Source: Neisseria sicca (GTDB taxonomy: Bacteria > Pseudomonadota > Gammaproteobacteria > Burkholderiales > Neisseriaceae). From it: a stretch of 64,000 nt of DNA. The position numbers and the translations under genes are program-made. The notes below the pieces were generated by a model. It saw only the letters and a list, made by a program, of their open reading frames with translations. It was not told where the DNA came from and ran no database searches. Of the stretch, positions 1 to 8,652 are shown one piece after another (positions within the stretch are counted from its first letter, which is position 1; every line of letters starts with the position of its first letter). The DNA is taken from contig NZ_POXG01000002.1 in assembly GCF_003044565.1 (NCBI RefSeq), positions 310,001 through 374,000 on the forward strand, in the 5' to 3' direction.

Positions 1-474
1 CACCGTGCCGGACGGGGTTTCCTGATGAAATTTGGAAGAGAGTTGCAGCATCTTGGCAAACATATCTCGGCGCAGATGACTGATTGCCATGACGGAAACC
101 CAAGTCAAGAGATAGGTACTGACGAAACGGCTGATGCCGCGAATGATGACCAAAAAGATAAAAAATACCGGCACAACCCAGACTTTATTGGGCGTACCCC
201 AAATCAGGTAGGTAAATTGATCTTTCCAGTTTTGCAGCGTAGCGATGATGCCGCCTGCGGTGTTGAGTTCGGGCGGCGCAGAAGGCGGGGCGAAGCCTTG
301 GTTGACCAGCGGGGCAATAAAGGCGGCGAGATAGCTTTCGGTAGCGGCAACGCCGAAGATAGCAATTAAAGCAAAGATGATGCGTGTTTTATAAGGGCGG
401 ATATAAGCCATCAAGCGCATGAAACTGCGCGAATCTTCTTGGGTAAACAGGCCGAAGGTCAGTTTTTCTATCAT
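1..474 (-). CDS. msbA: Lipid A export ABC transporter MsbA, N-terminal part (cut by window edge)
   Basis: Reading the minus strand from an ATG at 472-474 gives 158 residues running off the left edge without a stop. The start (MIEKLTFGLFTQEDSRSFM) and the hydrophobic stretches near residues 30-55 and 98-115 match the membrane domain of MsbA, the inner-membrane flippase that moves lipid A/lipooligosaccharide core outward using ATP. The nucleotide-binding domain would lie outside the window. fabD lies downstream of its start in the same orientation, an arrangement I recall from other Neisseria. Identity rests on the N-terminal domain only. Confidence 0.8.
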   Translation of the reverse strand, partial: MIEKLTFGLFTQEDSRSFMRLMAYIRPYKTRIIFALIAIFGVAATESYLAAFIAPLVNQGFAPPSAPPELNTAGGIIATLQNWKDQFTYLIWGTPNKVWVVPVFFIFLVIIRGISRFVSTYLLTWVSVMAISHLRRDMFAKMLQLSSKFHQETPSGTV

Positions 475-668
475 TGGCTCGGTGTTCCGGATTAATGCAG
501 ATTGAATATTTTGTCAATCTGTCGGATTGGTAAAGCCTATGATTATATCGCAATGAAGTTACCGATGCGACGAAATTGCTGTTTTTAAATGAATAACGAT
601 TTTTATTTCTGTAAAGTTTTTTCAGACGACCTTAAATGTTCAAAATAAATTAATAGTAAACCGGAATG

Positions 669-825
669 TATAGTGGATTAACTTTAAATCAGGACAAGGC
701 GACGAAGCCGCAGACAGTACAGATAGTACGGAACCGATTCACTTGGTGCTTCAGCACCTTAGAGAATCGTTCTCTTTGAGCTAAGGCGAGGCAACGCCGT
801 ACTGGTTTAAAGTTAATCCACTATA
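669..825. repeat. Correia repeat enclosed element (CREE), full length, 157 bp
   Basis: Starts with TATAGTGGATTAAC and ends with the inverted TTAATCCACTATA, with the conserved core (AGGACAAGGCGACGAAGCCG ... GAGGCAACGCCGTACTGG). It keeps the roughly 50 bp internal block (TTCACTTGGTGCTTCAGCA ... TTCTCTTTGAGC) that defines full-length copies. It fills most of the 475-932 gap between msbA and fabD. Confidence 0.93.
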
Positions 826-879
826 AAACATCCCCCTGTTGCTATCCCCTTCCCTATCCGAACACAACCAACAGACATT

Positions 880-908
880 AAAAAACGACCTTTCATTAAG
901 AAAGGTCG
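880..908 (-). terminator. Terminator of fabD
   Basis: CGACCTTT (886-893) pairs with AAAGGTCG (901-908) around a 7-base loop. On the minus strand the stem is followed by a run of T. One arm is the start of an uptake sequence. Confidence 0.75.
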
Positions 909-932
909 TCTGAAACATACAAGGCGGCAAGT

Positions 933-1859
933 TTAATGCGCTTCGATAAAGGCAGCGACTTGTTCGGAATTAGTCAAAGCGCTGCACGCGGCTTCTTTGT
1001 TGATGCGTTTTGCCAAACCTGCCAACACTTTGCCCGGTCCGCATTCGGAGGATTCGGTAATGCCTTCGGCAACGAGTGCGTTAACGGTTTCCGTCCAACG
1101 TACAGGGTTGTAAAGCTGGCGGACAAGTGCGTCTTTGATTTTCTCGGCATCATCGTAAGCGGCAACATCGGCATTATGGATGACGCGGATTTGCGGTTGT
1201 TTGATTTCAACGGTTTTGAGTGCTTCGGCAAGTTTCTCTGCGGCAGGTTTCATCAGGCTGCAATGCGAAGGAACGGATACAGGCAGCGGCAGCGCGCGTT
1301 TGGCTCCCGCTTCTTTGGCGGCGTTCATGGCGCGCTCGACGGCGGCGGCATTGCCCGCGATCACGACTTGTCCGGGCGAATTGAAGTTGACGGCTTCGAC
1401 CACTTCGCCTTGCGCGGCTTCTGCACAAATGGCTTTAACCTGTTCATCTTCCAAGCCGAGTATCGCCGCCATCGCGCCTACGCCCTGCGGCACGGCGGAC
1501 TGCATCAATTCGGCACGCAGGCGGACGAGTTTGACTGCATCCGCAAAATCCAATGCACCGGCGGCGACAAGTGCGGTGTATTCACCGAGACTGTGGCCGG
1601 CAACGACGGCAGGCGTTTTGCCACCCGCTTCAAGATAAGCACGGTAAACGGCAACACCGGCGGCAAGCATGATGGGCTGGGTATTCACGGTTTGCCCGAT
1701 GAGGTCGGCATCCGTACCGTTAATCATTGCCCACAAATCTTGACCCAAGACAGCGGAAGCTTCATCGAAGGTGTTTTTTACGACCGATTGTCCTGCGAAG
1801 CCGTCCATCATATTGAGGCTTTGCGAACCCTGACCGGGGAAGAAAAATGCAAAAGACAT
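933..1859 (-). CDS. fabD: Malonyl-CoA:ACP transacylase FabD
   Basis: 308 residues, the usual length. FabD moves malonyl from CoA to acyl carrier protein, giving the extender unit for fatty acid synthesis in the cytosol. The N-terminal GQGSQ motif (residues 9-13) and the nucleophile elbow GHSLGEY with Ser90 are present, and a SVPSHC segment near residue 198 supplies the catalytic His. The start has an AAGGAA ribosome-binding site about 6 bases upstream. It is transcribed in the same direction as msbA and, further away, fabH, so envelope-lipid genes cluster here. Confidence 0.96.
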   Translation of the reverse strand: MSFAFFFPGQGSQSLNMMDGFAGQSVVKNTFDEASAVLGQDLWAMINGTDADLIGQTVNTQPIMLAAGVAVYRAYLEAGGKTPAVVAGHSLGEYTALVAAGALDFADAVKLVRLRAELMQSAVPQGVGAMAAILGLEDEQVKAICAEAAQGEVVEAVNFNSPGQVVIAGNAAAVERAMNAAKEAGAKRALPLPVSVPSHCSLMKPAAEKLAEALKTVEIKQPQIRVIHNADVAAYDDAEKIKDALVRQLYNPVRWTETVNALVAEGITESSECGPGKVLAGLAKRINKEAACSALTNSEQVAAFIEAH

Positions 1860-1878
1860 GATATTCCTTTGTTTCAGT

Positions 1879-3168
1879 TTAGTTTTTCAGAAAATTCGTC
1901 AGAGGATTGTCGGCGTAATGTATCAGCAGGGCATAGGTAATGGCAACATTTATTGCCACTGTCAGCCAGAAAATCTGAACAAAAGGAACTTTCTTGGTTT
2001 TGTGGCGGAATGCGGCGCGCGCAACCAATGCGCCGGGCCAGCCACCCAACAGACTGAATGCGTGCAATTTGTTTTCAGGGATACGGTTTTGGTATTCGTT
2101 TTTACGTCTGATTTTGCGCGCGGACTCAATCGCCGTCTGCTTGTCCTGTTGATAGAGAATGAAGGCGGCAATACTGATGAGGACGTAAATGAAAAACAGC
2201 TTATTGGACAACACGGCGACAACGGTCAGGAAAACGACGGCGATGACGCTGTTGATCAGGAGTGCCTGCATATCGATATTGAGCCTGTTATGGTCGGGGG
2301 GCAATTCGTCAAACAGGAATGCTTCGTCGCCCAGCCGAACCACCTTGATGGCTTGCTGGCGGTTGCCTTCTATCGGGCGGTTGCAGTAGAAGCTGACGCG
2401 CTGACCTGTTTGCGGACGACAGGTATTGTAATGGTAGGCGCTGATGTGGAAGAAAATATTTTGAGACTCGTCGCCAAAACGGATAAAGCCGTAGCCTTTG
2501 GCATCGTCCCATGTAGTAATCGTACCGCTCATGACCTGATTGGGCGGCAGCAGATTCTTTTGGGCGGATTTCGGAGCGGGATAACGGGTTTCGGCAACCA
2601 ACGGCTGCTCGATTTTGGCTTGAACTTTAGGACCGTGCTCCGGACGGAAAAAGTGTACGGTTTGACCTTGCGCTTTTTGGGCGGGCGCAGCGTGTATCGA
2701 TTCAGGCTCGGGTTCGGACTCAGGCGTACTGCGGATAACGGCATTGACCAGCAGCCATTGTCCGTTGGGATGGCGGCGGAGCGTGCCTTCAAGGCGGTCG
2801 CCCGCCCTAGGCGTACGGGTTTGGTCGGCAAGAAACTGTCCCAGCACAAACACCGGCTGCCCTTCGTTTGAAACATCCATTCCATAACCACCATTCTTCG
2901 ACCAATCCCAGTCGGTCAGCGTAATGACCGCGCTGTCATTGTTTTTATAACCCGGATTGACGTGCTCGACATCCCTTGCGACGGCGCGGTTGTTTTCCGT
3001 TTCTATTTGAAAGCTGACACGGTGTCCGGTTTCAGGTTCTTGATAATCGGGGTGGAGGGATTGGCGGTTGGCAAAGATGCGTTGCGAAGATTCGTCGCAA
3101 ATAATGGAGCCGCGGCTCATTTCCCCGAACCAATGGGCGATTGTCCCGTAATGTTTATTATGGTTCAT
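1879..3168 (-). CDS. Cold-shock-domain / DUF1294 membrane protein
   Basis: 429 residues. Two cold-shock-like OB folds are visible: one at the N-terminus (about 5-70) and a clearer one at about 212-275 (GTITTWDDAKGYGFIRF ... NIFFHISAY). A hydrophobic C-terminal DUF1294 region follows (about 300-425) with several membrane segments. CSD-DUF1294 fusions are common in proteobacteria, where the OB fold is expected to bind RNA or ssDNA; the role of DUF1294 is unknown. Having two OB folds plus a linker is longer than the common one-CSD form. No strong ribosome-binding site is seen before the ATG. It lies 19 bp upstream of fabD and may be cotranscribed with it. Confidence 0.8.
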   Translation of the reverse strand: MNHNKHYGTIAHWFGEMSRGSIICDESSQRIFANRQSLHPDYQEPETGHRVSFQIETENNRAVARDVEHVNPGYKNNDSAVITLTDWDWSKNGGYGMDVSNEGQPVFVLGQFLADQTRTPRAGDRLEGTLRRHPNGQWLLVNAVIRSTPESEPEPESIHAAPAQKAQGQTVHFFRPEHGPKVQAKIEQPLVAETRYPAPKSAQKNLLPPNQVMSGTITTWDDAKGYGFIRFGDESQNIFFHISAYHYNTCRPQTGQRVSFYCNRPIEGNRQQAIKVVRLGDEAFLFDELPPDHNRLNIDMQALLINSVIAVVFLTVVAVLSNKLFFIYVLISIAAFILYQQDKQTAIESARKIRRKNEYQNRIPENKLHAFSLLGGWPGALVARAAFRHKTKKVPFVQIFWLTVAINVAITYALLIHYADNPLTNFLKN

Positions 3169-3261
3169 TTTATTTTTATATTAGGAAAAAATGTATTGGA
3201 TAATCAGTTTTGAAATTATACCAATTTATCATAATCCATGTGCATTTTAACCATAATAAAT

Positions 3262-3320
3262 AAAAGGTCGTCTGAAATGGTGTCGGTTTGAAGCAACTGC
3301 ACGTTTTCAGACGACCTTTT
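3262..3320. repeat. Inverted pair of uptake sequences
   Basis: AAAGGTCGTCTGAAA near 3263 and its reverse complement near 3305-3319 face each other across about 25 bases. With the CREE right after it, this is the main content of the 3169-3698 gap. It lies upstream of the gene on its left, so it is probably not that gene's terminator. Confidence 0.7.
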
Positions 3321-3427
3321 TATAGTGGATTAACTTTAAACCAGTACGGCGTTGCCTCGCCTTGCCGTACTATCTGTACTGTCTGCGGCTTCGTCGCCTT
3401 GTCCTGATTTAAAGGTAATCCACTATA
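3321..3427. repeat. CREE, short form, 107 bp
   Basis: TATAGTGGATTAAC ... ATCCACTATA with the internal block (TTCACTTGGTGCTTCAGC) missing, the known internally deleted form. It abuts the uptake-sequence pair at its left. Confidence 0.92.
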
Positions 3428-3698
3428 GCATGAGACAGAGCCAGAATCTGCCTGCAACATTGGCTAAACCATTTGGAAAAGACATGACTGGATACAAAGA
3501 TTTTTCAGAGAGTCACCAACCGCCTCAGTGTAATCAAATGAAAAAACATCCTTAACCATCATCCATAAACTGCCCGCCTTTAAATAAAATAAGCTATTGA
3601 AAAATTTTAAAAAACATAAGAAAATAAGTATCTTCATACCAGAAGAATATCTTTACATTATCCTTTACATTGTCGATAACTAACTTAGGGAAAATATC

Positions 3699-4430
3699 AT
3701 GACAAACCTATCACGCGCCCTCTCTTTGACCATCCTCGCAGTCGCACTGGCAGCCTGTGGCAGCGGTGGCGGCGATTCACCCACCACCCAAACAGCAAAT
3801 AACACCAAGCCGCAAACGCCTGCTACCAAACCGTCGACCGACCCATCGGCTTCACAAAAACTAACCCTGACGCTCATAAATATGCCGGATGACAGCGTGA
3901 AGCGGCTTTACGAACTTCCCTATTCCACTGTTACAGGGCTTACGAAAACAATACAGGCGAATGATGGTTCTTCTGATGAGAGAACCCATATCGAAATCGG
4001 CGGCACGCCTACGCCTGAAGCAGCTCTGCCTAAGATGGGCAAGGTGATTTATAACGGCTTGGCTTTTAACAAATTTACTAATCCCACAGATGCCGATCTT
4101 GTTGCCGGCGCACGCCCAGGCTATTTGAGCTACACCATCGATTTTGACGAGCGTACAGGCGAGGGAGAAATTGCAGGGCTTCAGCTAGATGCCGGAGAGA
4201 TTAGGCTGAACAAAGGCAATCTTGAAAAAATCCATCTTGATGGACAGGAAGTCATTGGCGTACGAAGCAATGCCGATATGGCCCAAGCCAGCAATGGTCC
4301 GGCGCAACAATATACCGATATCGGCGACTACGAACTGGGCCTTTTCGGACCCAACGCCGACGCGATCGCAGGGAAAATTGCCAATCCAACCTTTTCTATC
4401 GGTTTCGGCGGTACACGCAGTAACAAATAA
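3699..4430 (+). CDS. Surface lipoprotein, probable Slam-dependent (TbpB/fHbp-like barrel)
   Basis: 243 residues with a lipoprotein signal peptide and lipobox LAAC at about residues 17-20, then a low-complexity Gly/Ser/Thr/Pro linker (about 21-50) that should tether a folded domain to the outer membrane. The C-terminal third alternates Gly-rich strands and ends with GKIANPTFSIGFGGTRSNK, in the style of the small C-terminal barrels of Slam-translocated neisserial lipoproteins such as TbpB and fHbp. No Slam gene is in this window. Ligand unknown. A second lipoprotein of the same architecture is at 21848-22705. Confidence 0.65.
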   Translation: MTNLSRALSLTILAVALAACGSGGGDSPTTQTANNTKPQTPATKPSTDPSASQKLTLTLINMPDDSVKRLYELPYSTVTGLTKTIQANDGSSDERTHIEIGGTPTPEAALPKMGKVIYNGLAFNKFTNPTDADLVAGARPGYLSYTIDFDERTGEGEIAGLQLDAGEIRLNKGNLEKIHLDGQEVIGVRSNADMAQASNGPAQQYTDIGDYELGLFGPNADAIAGKIANPTFSIGFGGTRSNK

Positions 4431-4520
4431 AAACACTTGATACAGGCTTTCCACATAATGCCGGAGGAGCAGCCTACCCGAATTCCGTATTATGTGGATT
4501 TCCATAAGGCTTAAATGACG

Positions 4521-4565
4521 AAAGGTCGTCTGAAAACTGAAGTTGCACGTTTTCAGACGACCTTT
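4521..4565 (+). terminator. Uptake-sequence hairpin terminator after the 3699-4430 lipoprotein
   Basis: AAAGGTCGTCTGAAAA and its reverse complement form a long stem followed by TTTT, the typical neisserial use of uptake sequences as terminators. Confidence 0.75.
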
Positions 4566-4694
4566 TGAATGTTCAGCAGAGATAACATCATCTTCCCTGT
4601 TGCCTAGCATACGTTTCGGATACCACCCTGAATCTTTTATAGACGTTAAACAGCTAACCCAGCCTTCAAAATACGAATCCCGGCGCTCCTATCA

Positions 4695-4739
4695 AAAAGG
4701 TCGTCTGAAACCGCACCGACGCAGTTTCAGACGACCTTC
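4695..4739. terminator. Uptake-sequence inverted pair
   Basis: AAAAGGTCGTCTGAAA and TTTCAGACGACCTT face each other across about 15 bases directly left of a CREE. It could end fabH transcripts coming from the right. With the 4521 hairpin and the CREE it accounts for the 4431-4866 gap. Confidence 0.55.
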
Positions 4740-4846
4740 TATAGTGGATTAAATTTAAATCAGGACAAGGCGACGAAGCCGTAGACAGTACAGATAGTAC
4801 GGCAAGGCGAGGCAACGCCGTACTGGTTTAAATTTAACCCACTATA
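4740..4846. repeat. CREE, short form, 107 bp
   Basis: TATAGTGGATTAAATTTAAA at the left end and AACCCACTATA at the right (one mismatch in the terminal repeat). The internal block is deleted. It ends 20 bp from the fabH stop codon. Confidence 0.9.
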
Positions 4847-4866
4847 AGTTTGAAACAAACAAAATA

Positions 4867-5829
4867 TCAGTATTTCACCAGCACCGCGCCCCATGCGAAG
4901 CCGCCACCTATGCCTTCGAGCAGCAGGTTTTGTCCGCGTTTGATTTGACCGTTTTGAATGCCGACGTCCAGCGCGAGCGGGATGGAAGCGGCGGATGTGT
5001 TGCCGTGTTCCTGTACGGTCAGGATGACTTTTTCCATGTCCAGACCCAAGTGTTTGGCGGTGGAGTCTATGATGCGTTTGTTGGCTTGATGCGGCACGAG
5101 CCAGTCGATTTGATCGGGGGTATAACCTGCTTCGCTGATGACTTCGTCGGCGATTTTTGCGAGCATTTTGACCGCGAATTTAAACACGCCCGGCCCGTCC
5201 ATTTTGACGTAAGGCGAACCGCAAACTTGCCCGTTGGCGATTTGACCGGGTACATTGAGCAGGTCGAGGTAGTTGCCGTCGGCTTTGAGTTTGCTGTGGA
5301 TGATGCCCGCTTCGTCGGACGCGCCCAACACTACTGCGCCTGCACCGTCGCCGAACAAAACGCAGGTCGTGCGGTCGTTCCAATCCACGATGCGGCTGAA
5401 CGTTTCCGCGCCGATGACCAAAGCCTTTTTCGCCATGCCACTTTTGATGTAGGCGTTGGCAGTGGACAGGGCGTACATAAAGCCTGCGCAGACTGCCTGT
5501 ACGTCAAACGCAGGGCAGCCGTTTGCTATGCCGAGCTTTTGCTGGACGATGGTTGCGGTGGACGGGAACTGCATATCGGGGGTAGCGGTCGCCACGATAA
5601 TTAAATCGATTTCATCGGCAGCGACACCCGCTGCAACCAGCGCGCGGCGTGATGCTTCGGCGGCGAGGTCGCTGGTTTTTTCGCTTTCATCTGCAATATG
5701 GCGGAACTTGATGCCGGTACGGGTGGTAATCCACTCGTCGGACGTATCGACTTTTTTCGCCAAATCGTCGTTGCTGACGCGGTTGGCGGGAAGATAGCTG
5801 CCGGTACCTAAAATTTTGGCGTATTGCAT
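4867..5829 (-). CDS. fabH: 3-oxoacyl-ACP synthase III FabH
   Basis: 320 residues from the ATG at 5827-5829. The frame is open further upstream but that 45-residue extension is unlike the family, and an AAGG site precedes the chosen ATG. FabH condenses acetyl-CoA with malonyl-ACP to start fatty acid synthesis. The catalytic triad is visible: Cys114 in AVCAGF, His in [11 protein letters not shown], and Asn in [18 protein letters not shown] near the end is the family's glycine-rich C-terminal motif. Confidence 0.96.
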   Translation of the reverse strand: MQYAKILGTGSYLPANRVSNDDLAKKVDTSDEWITTRTGIKFRHIADESEKTSDLAAEASRRALVAAGVAADEIDLIIVATATPDMQFPSTATIVQQKLGIANGCPAFDVQAVCAGFMYALSTANAYIKSGMAKKALVIGAETFSRIVDWNDRTTCVLFGDGAGAVVLGASDEAGIIHSKLKADGNYLDLLNVPGQIANGQVCGSPYVKMDGPGVFKFAVKMLAKIADEVISEAGYTPDQIDWLVPHQANKRIIDSTAKHLGLDMEKVILTVQEHGNTSAASIPLALDVGIQNGQIKRGQNLLLEGIGGGFAWGAVLVKY

Positions 5830-6029
5830 GTGAAGGCCTTTGAGCGTTGATTCGGATAATCGGCTATTGTAAGCGAAAACGGATGAATTGCCCAACGCCG
5901 CGAAGGAGTAAAACAGGTAAAGCGCGCAATGGTTTGAAAAACAAATATAAACATATGATTTCAATGAAACTTACTTTTCAAACCATCTAAAAATTTACGT
6001 TTCCATATCCCGTTTTCAGACGACCTCGA

Positions 6030-6755
6030 TTACACAAAATCCCCCCAAAGCGTCTGCATCGCCGCAATCGCCGCCAGCGAAGCGGTTTCCGTCCGCAGAA
6101 TCCTCTTGCCCAGCGTTACCGACTGAAATCCCGACTCAAACGCCATCCTCTCCTCCTCGTCCGTCCAGCCGCCTTCCGGCCCCACCATAAAAATCAGGTC
6201 GTCTGAAAACGGCTTGACGGCACGCAAACTTTGGGCGCGGTTCAAACTCATCAACAGCTTGGTCGTTTCAGACGACATCTGTTTCAAAGCCTCGCGGTAA
6301 GGCAGCAACGGGCGCACTTCCGGCACCATATTCCTGCCGCTTTGTTCGCAGGCAGACACCACAATTTCCTGCCAACGCGCCACCCGTTTATCCGCCCGTT
6401 CGCCGCTCAGGCGCACGACGCAGCGTTCGCTGATTACCGGCTGAATCGCCATCACGCCCAACTCCACGCTTTTCTGCAAAGTAAAATCCATGCGTTCGCC
6501 GCTCGATACCGACTGCACCAGCGTGATTTTCAGCGGCGATTCGTTGTCCGCCTCCTCCTCGCGCAACACTTCCGCACAGGCGCGGCGTTTCTCCAAAACA
6601 TCCAAACGCGCGGGATACGCCTTGCCATTGCCGTTAAACAAAACGACCTCTTCCCCGCAGCGCACGCGCAAAACATTCAAATGACGCACAACATTATCAG
6701 GCAGTTCAACGACTTGCCCCGCATATAAAGCATCAGGCAGATAAAATCTGGACAT
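6030..6755 (-). CDS. rsmE: 16S rRNA m3U1498 methyltransferase RsmE
   Basis: 241 residues, a standard length. RsmE uses S-adenosylmethionine to methylate N3 of U1498 in the decoding centre of 16S rRNA. The C-terminal SPOUT knot motifs are clear: VGPEGGWTDEE (191-201) and LGKRILRTETA (215-225). The N-terminal PUA-like part begins MSRFYLPD. The start codon lies back to back with the next gene, so both promoters must sit in the short 6756-6831 interval or inside coding sequence. Confidence 0.94.
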   Translation of the reverse strand: MSRFYLPDALYAGQVVELPDNVVRHLNVLRVRCGEEVVLFNGNGKAYPARLDVLEKRRACAEVLREEEADNESPLKITLVQSVSSGERMDFTLQKSVELGVMAIQPVISERCVVRLSGERADKRVARWQEIVVSACEQSGRNMVPEVRPLLPYREALKQMSSETTKLLMSLNRAQSLRAVKPFSDDLIFMVGPEGGWTDEEERMAFESGFQSVTLGKRILRTETASLAAIAAMQTLWGDFV

Positions 6756-6831
6756 GGTTCTTCAAGTGAAAACAGATATAATAACGCGATTATACGATTT
6801 CGCACCCCAACCGCAAAAACAAGGACAAAAA

Positions 6832-7626
6832 GTGTTACACCGATTGCAAAAAGTCGTCCGGCACATCGCGCAAACCGAAGTCATGCCGCGCTTCCTGAAT
6901 ACCCCGTCGCACCGCAAAGAAGACGGCTCCATGCTCAGCGAAGCCGACCTCGCCGCCCAAACCGCCTTCGCCGCCGCCCTGCCCTTGTTGATCGACAGCC
7001 CCATGCTCGGCGAAGAAATGAGCGTTCAAGAACAAACCACCCTTTGGAAAATGCACGCGCATACCGACGGGCTGTGGGTCGTCGACCCCATAGACGGAAC
7101 CAACAACTTCGTCAACGGACTGCCCCATTTCGCCGTTTCCGTCGCCTTCGTCAAAAACGGTCGCGCCGAACTCGGCATCATCTACAACCCCGTCAGCGGC
7201 GAATGTTTCTACGCCGAACGCGGCAAAGGCGCATACCTCAACGGCACACAACTCCCCCTGCGCACCGTCGACAAAAAACTCAGCGAAGCCATCGCAGGCG
7301 TCGAAATCAAATACCTGCGCTCCGGCAAACTCACCAGCCGCATGAGCACGCTCGCCCCCTTCGGCACCATCCGAAGCATGGGCAGCAGCACACTCGACTG
7401 GTGCTACCTCGCCAGCGGACGCTACGACGTTTACGTCCACGGCGGGCAAAAACTGTGGGACTACGCCGCCGGCGCGCTGATTTTCGAAGAAGCAGGCGGC
7501 AACCTGTCCACTTTGGAAGGCGACGACTTCTGGAGCGGCGAACACGTCTTCAAACGCTCCGTCATCGCCGCCCTACAACCCGCCCTGTTTGAGCGTTGGG
7601 AAAAATGGATACGGGAGAACCAGTAA
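6832..7626 (+). CDS. Inositol monophosphatase family protein (SuhB/CysQ type)
   Basis: 264 residues from a GTG at 6832, chosen because AAGGA lies 6 bases upstream and family similarity starts with LHRLQKVV. The frame is also open from an ATG at 6754 but has no ribosome-binding site there and that ATG overlaps the rsmE start. Metal-binding motifs of Li+-sensitive phosphatases are present: EE near residue 62, DPIDGTNNF at 85-93, and KLWDYAAGALIFEEAGG near 204-220. Substrate could be inositol-1-phosphate, PAP or a related phosphate. E. coli SuhB also acts in rRNA transcription; whether this protein does cannot be told. Confidence 0.88.
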   Translation: MLHRLQKVVRHIAQTEVMPRFLNTPSHRKEDGSMLSEADLAAQTAFAAALPLLIDSPMLGEEMSVQEQTTLWKMHAHTDGLWVVDPIDGTNNFVNGLPHFAVSVAFVKNGRAELGIIYNPVSGECFYAERGKGAYLNGTQLPLRTVDKKLSEAIAGVEIKYLRSGKLTSRMSTLAPFGTIRSMGSSTLDWCYLASGRYDVYVHGGQKLWDYAAGALIFEEAGGNLSTLEGDDFWSGEHVFKRSVIAALQPALFERWEKWIRENQ

Positions 7627-7752
7627 GCCCGTTTTAACAAATAAAGCGGCAGATTGAATAAAACAATCATAAAGAAATAGGAAAAGTTTCAGACGACCTT
7701 TTTTCAGACGACCCTATTTGAATTATCTACCCATTTCGAAACAATCAAACCG

Positions 7753-8061
7753 ATGAGCAGACCTTCCGTTATTTTCATTGATGTGGACGACACCCTCGTC
7801 CGAAGCGTAGGCAGTACACGCATTCCCATGCCCGAAGTCATCCGCCAAGTTCACCACCTGCATGAAAACGGACATATGCTTTACCTTTGGAGCAGCGGAG
7901 GAGCCGACTACGCCCGTCGCAGCGCAGAAGAATTGGGCATATCGGAATGTTTCCAAGCATTTCTACCCAAACCAAACGCCTATATTGATGATCAAGCGGT
8001 ACACGAATGGCGGTTCTGCACCCACTTCCTCCCCATCAATAGCTGGCAAATCGACGGGTAG
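7753..8061 (+). CDS. Small HAD-superfamily protein
   Basis: 102 residues. HAD motif I DVDDTLV has Asp10 (nucleophile) and Asp12 (acid/base); motif II is a Ser in LWSSGG; a Lys in LPKPNAY and a terminal IDDQ correspond to motifs III and IV. There is no room for a cap domain, so it is a minimal phosphatase-like fold able to act on a large or exposed substrate. Substrate unknown. No obvious operon partner; an uptake-sequence hairpin follows. Confidence 0.7.
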   Translation: MSRPSVIFIDVDDTLVRSVGSTRIPMPEVIRQVHHLHENGHMLYLWSSGGADYARRSAEELGISECFQAFLPKPNAYIDDQAVHEWRFCTHFLPINSWQIDG

Positions 8062-8134
8062 ACTCAACAACAGCATTTCGCCCGACGGAATGAAAAAGCA
8101 ATTGCCGTGTATCCTTGCACATCTCCTATACAAA

Positions 8135-8169
8135 AAGGTCGTCTGAAAATAGCTTTTCAGACGACCTTC
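8135..8169 (+). terminator. Uptake-sequence hairpin terminator after the HAD gene
   Basis: AAAGGTCGTCTGAAAA, short loop, TTTTCAGACGACCTT. Confidence 0.7.
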
Positions 8170-8330
8170 TAAAATGGCTGTTGTAAAAATATGACATATG
8201 AAATTTAAAATTCAACGAATTTAATACCGTTTATCTCGATAAATTAACGTCTATCGGGGTTTTCGCGCAATTTATTCAAAAGATTTCACTTCTTAACAGC
8301 ATTTAATACTAATGCTGGTAGAATTCAAAT

Positions 8331-8440
8331 TGCTGACACACACCGCTCTTTTATCCCTTTTGGGCGGTGCAGCAAGTAAGACGTTTTCCCGCAATGTATT
8401 GGCCATTCATACTTCTCCCTTGGTATGAATGGTTTTTTTT
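8331..8440 (+). ncRNA. Candidate small RNA with two hairpins
   Basis: No gene spans this part of the 8062-8652 gap, yet a near-perfect terminator is present: CCATTCATAC (8403-8412) pairs with GTATGAATGG (8423-8432), followed by eight T. Upstream, CACCGCTC (8341-8348) pairs with GGGCGGTG (8362-8369). Both loops are C/U-rich (TTTTATCCCTTTT and TTCTCCCTTG), like anti-Shine-Dalgarno loops of trans-acting sRNAs. A possible -10 TAGAAT is at 8319-8324, but no good -35 is seen. The 5' end is a guess. Confidence 0.45.
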
Positions 8441-8652
8441 ATCTACGGTTTTGATAACTCAGCCCTGACGCCCGATTAAGCACAATAAATATCGCAAACG
8501 CCATACAGATCCCGCTGAAAGATAGGGTATATCTACAATCCTATTATCCGGCTTCAAAAACTGCCTTGAAGAATTGATAACAACATAAGGCAGATATACG
8601 CCCACTTCTTGCAACGGCATTTTATACCAAAATTCAGCAAAAAACTGAAATA

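Noticed and set aside
25..369. Plus-strand frame at the left edge
   Set aside because: Antisense to the MsbA coding sequence, which reads convincingly on the minus strand.
669..825. CREEs as insertion sequences or tRNA-like genes
   Set aside because: They carry no transposase and fit the known 105-157 bp Correia structure.
936..1940. Long plus-strand frame opposite fabD (334 codons)
   Set aside because: It is the antisense reading of fabD and its neighbour; composition is Phe/Gly/Arg-heavy without motifs.
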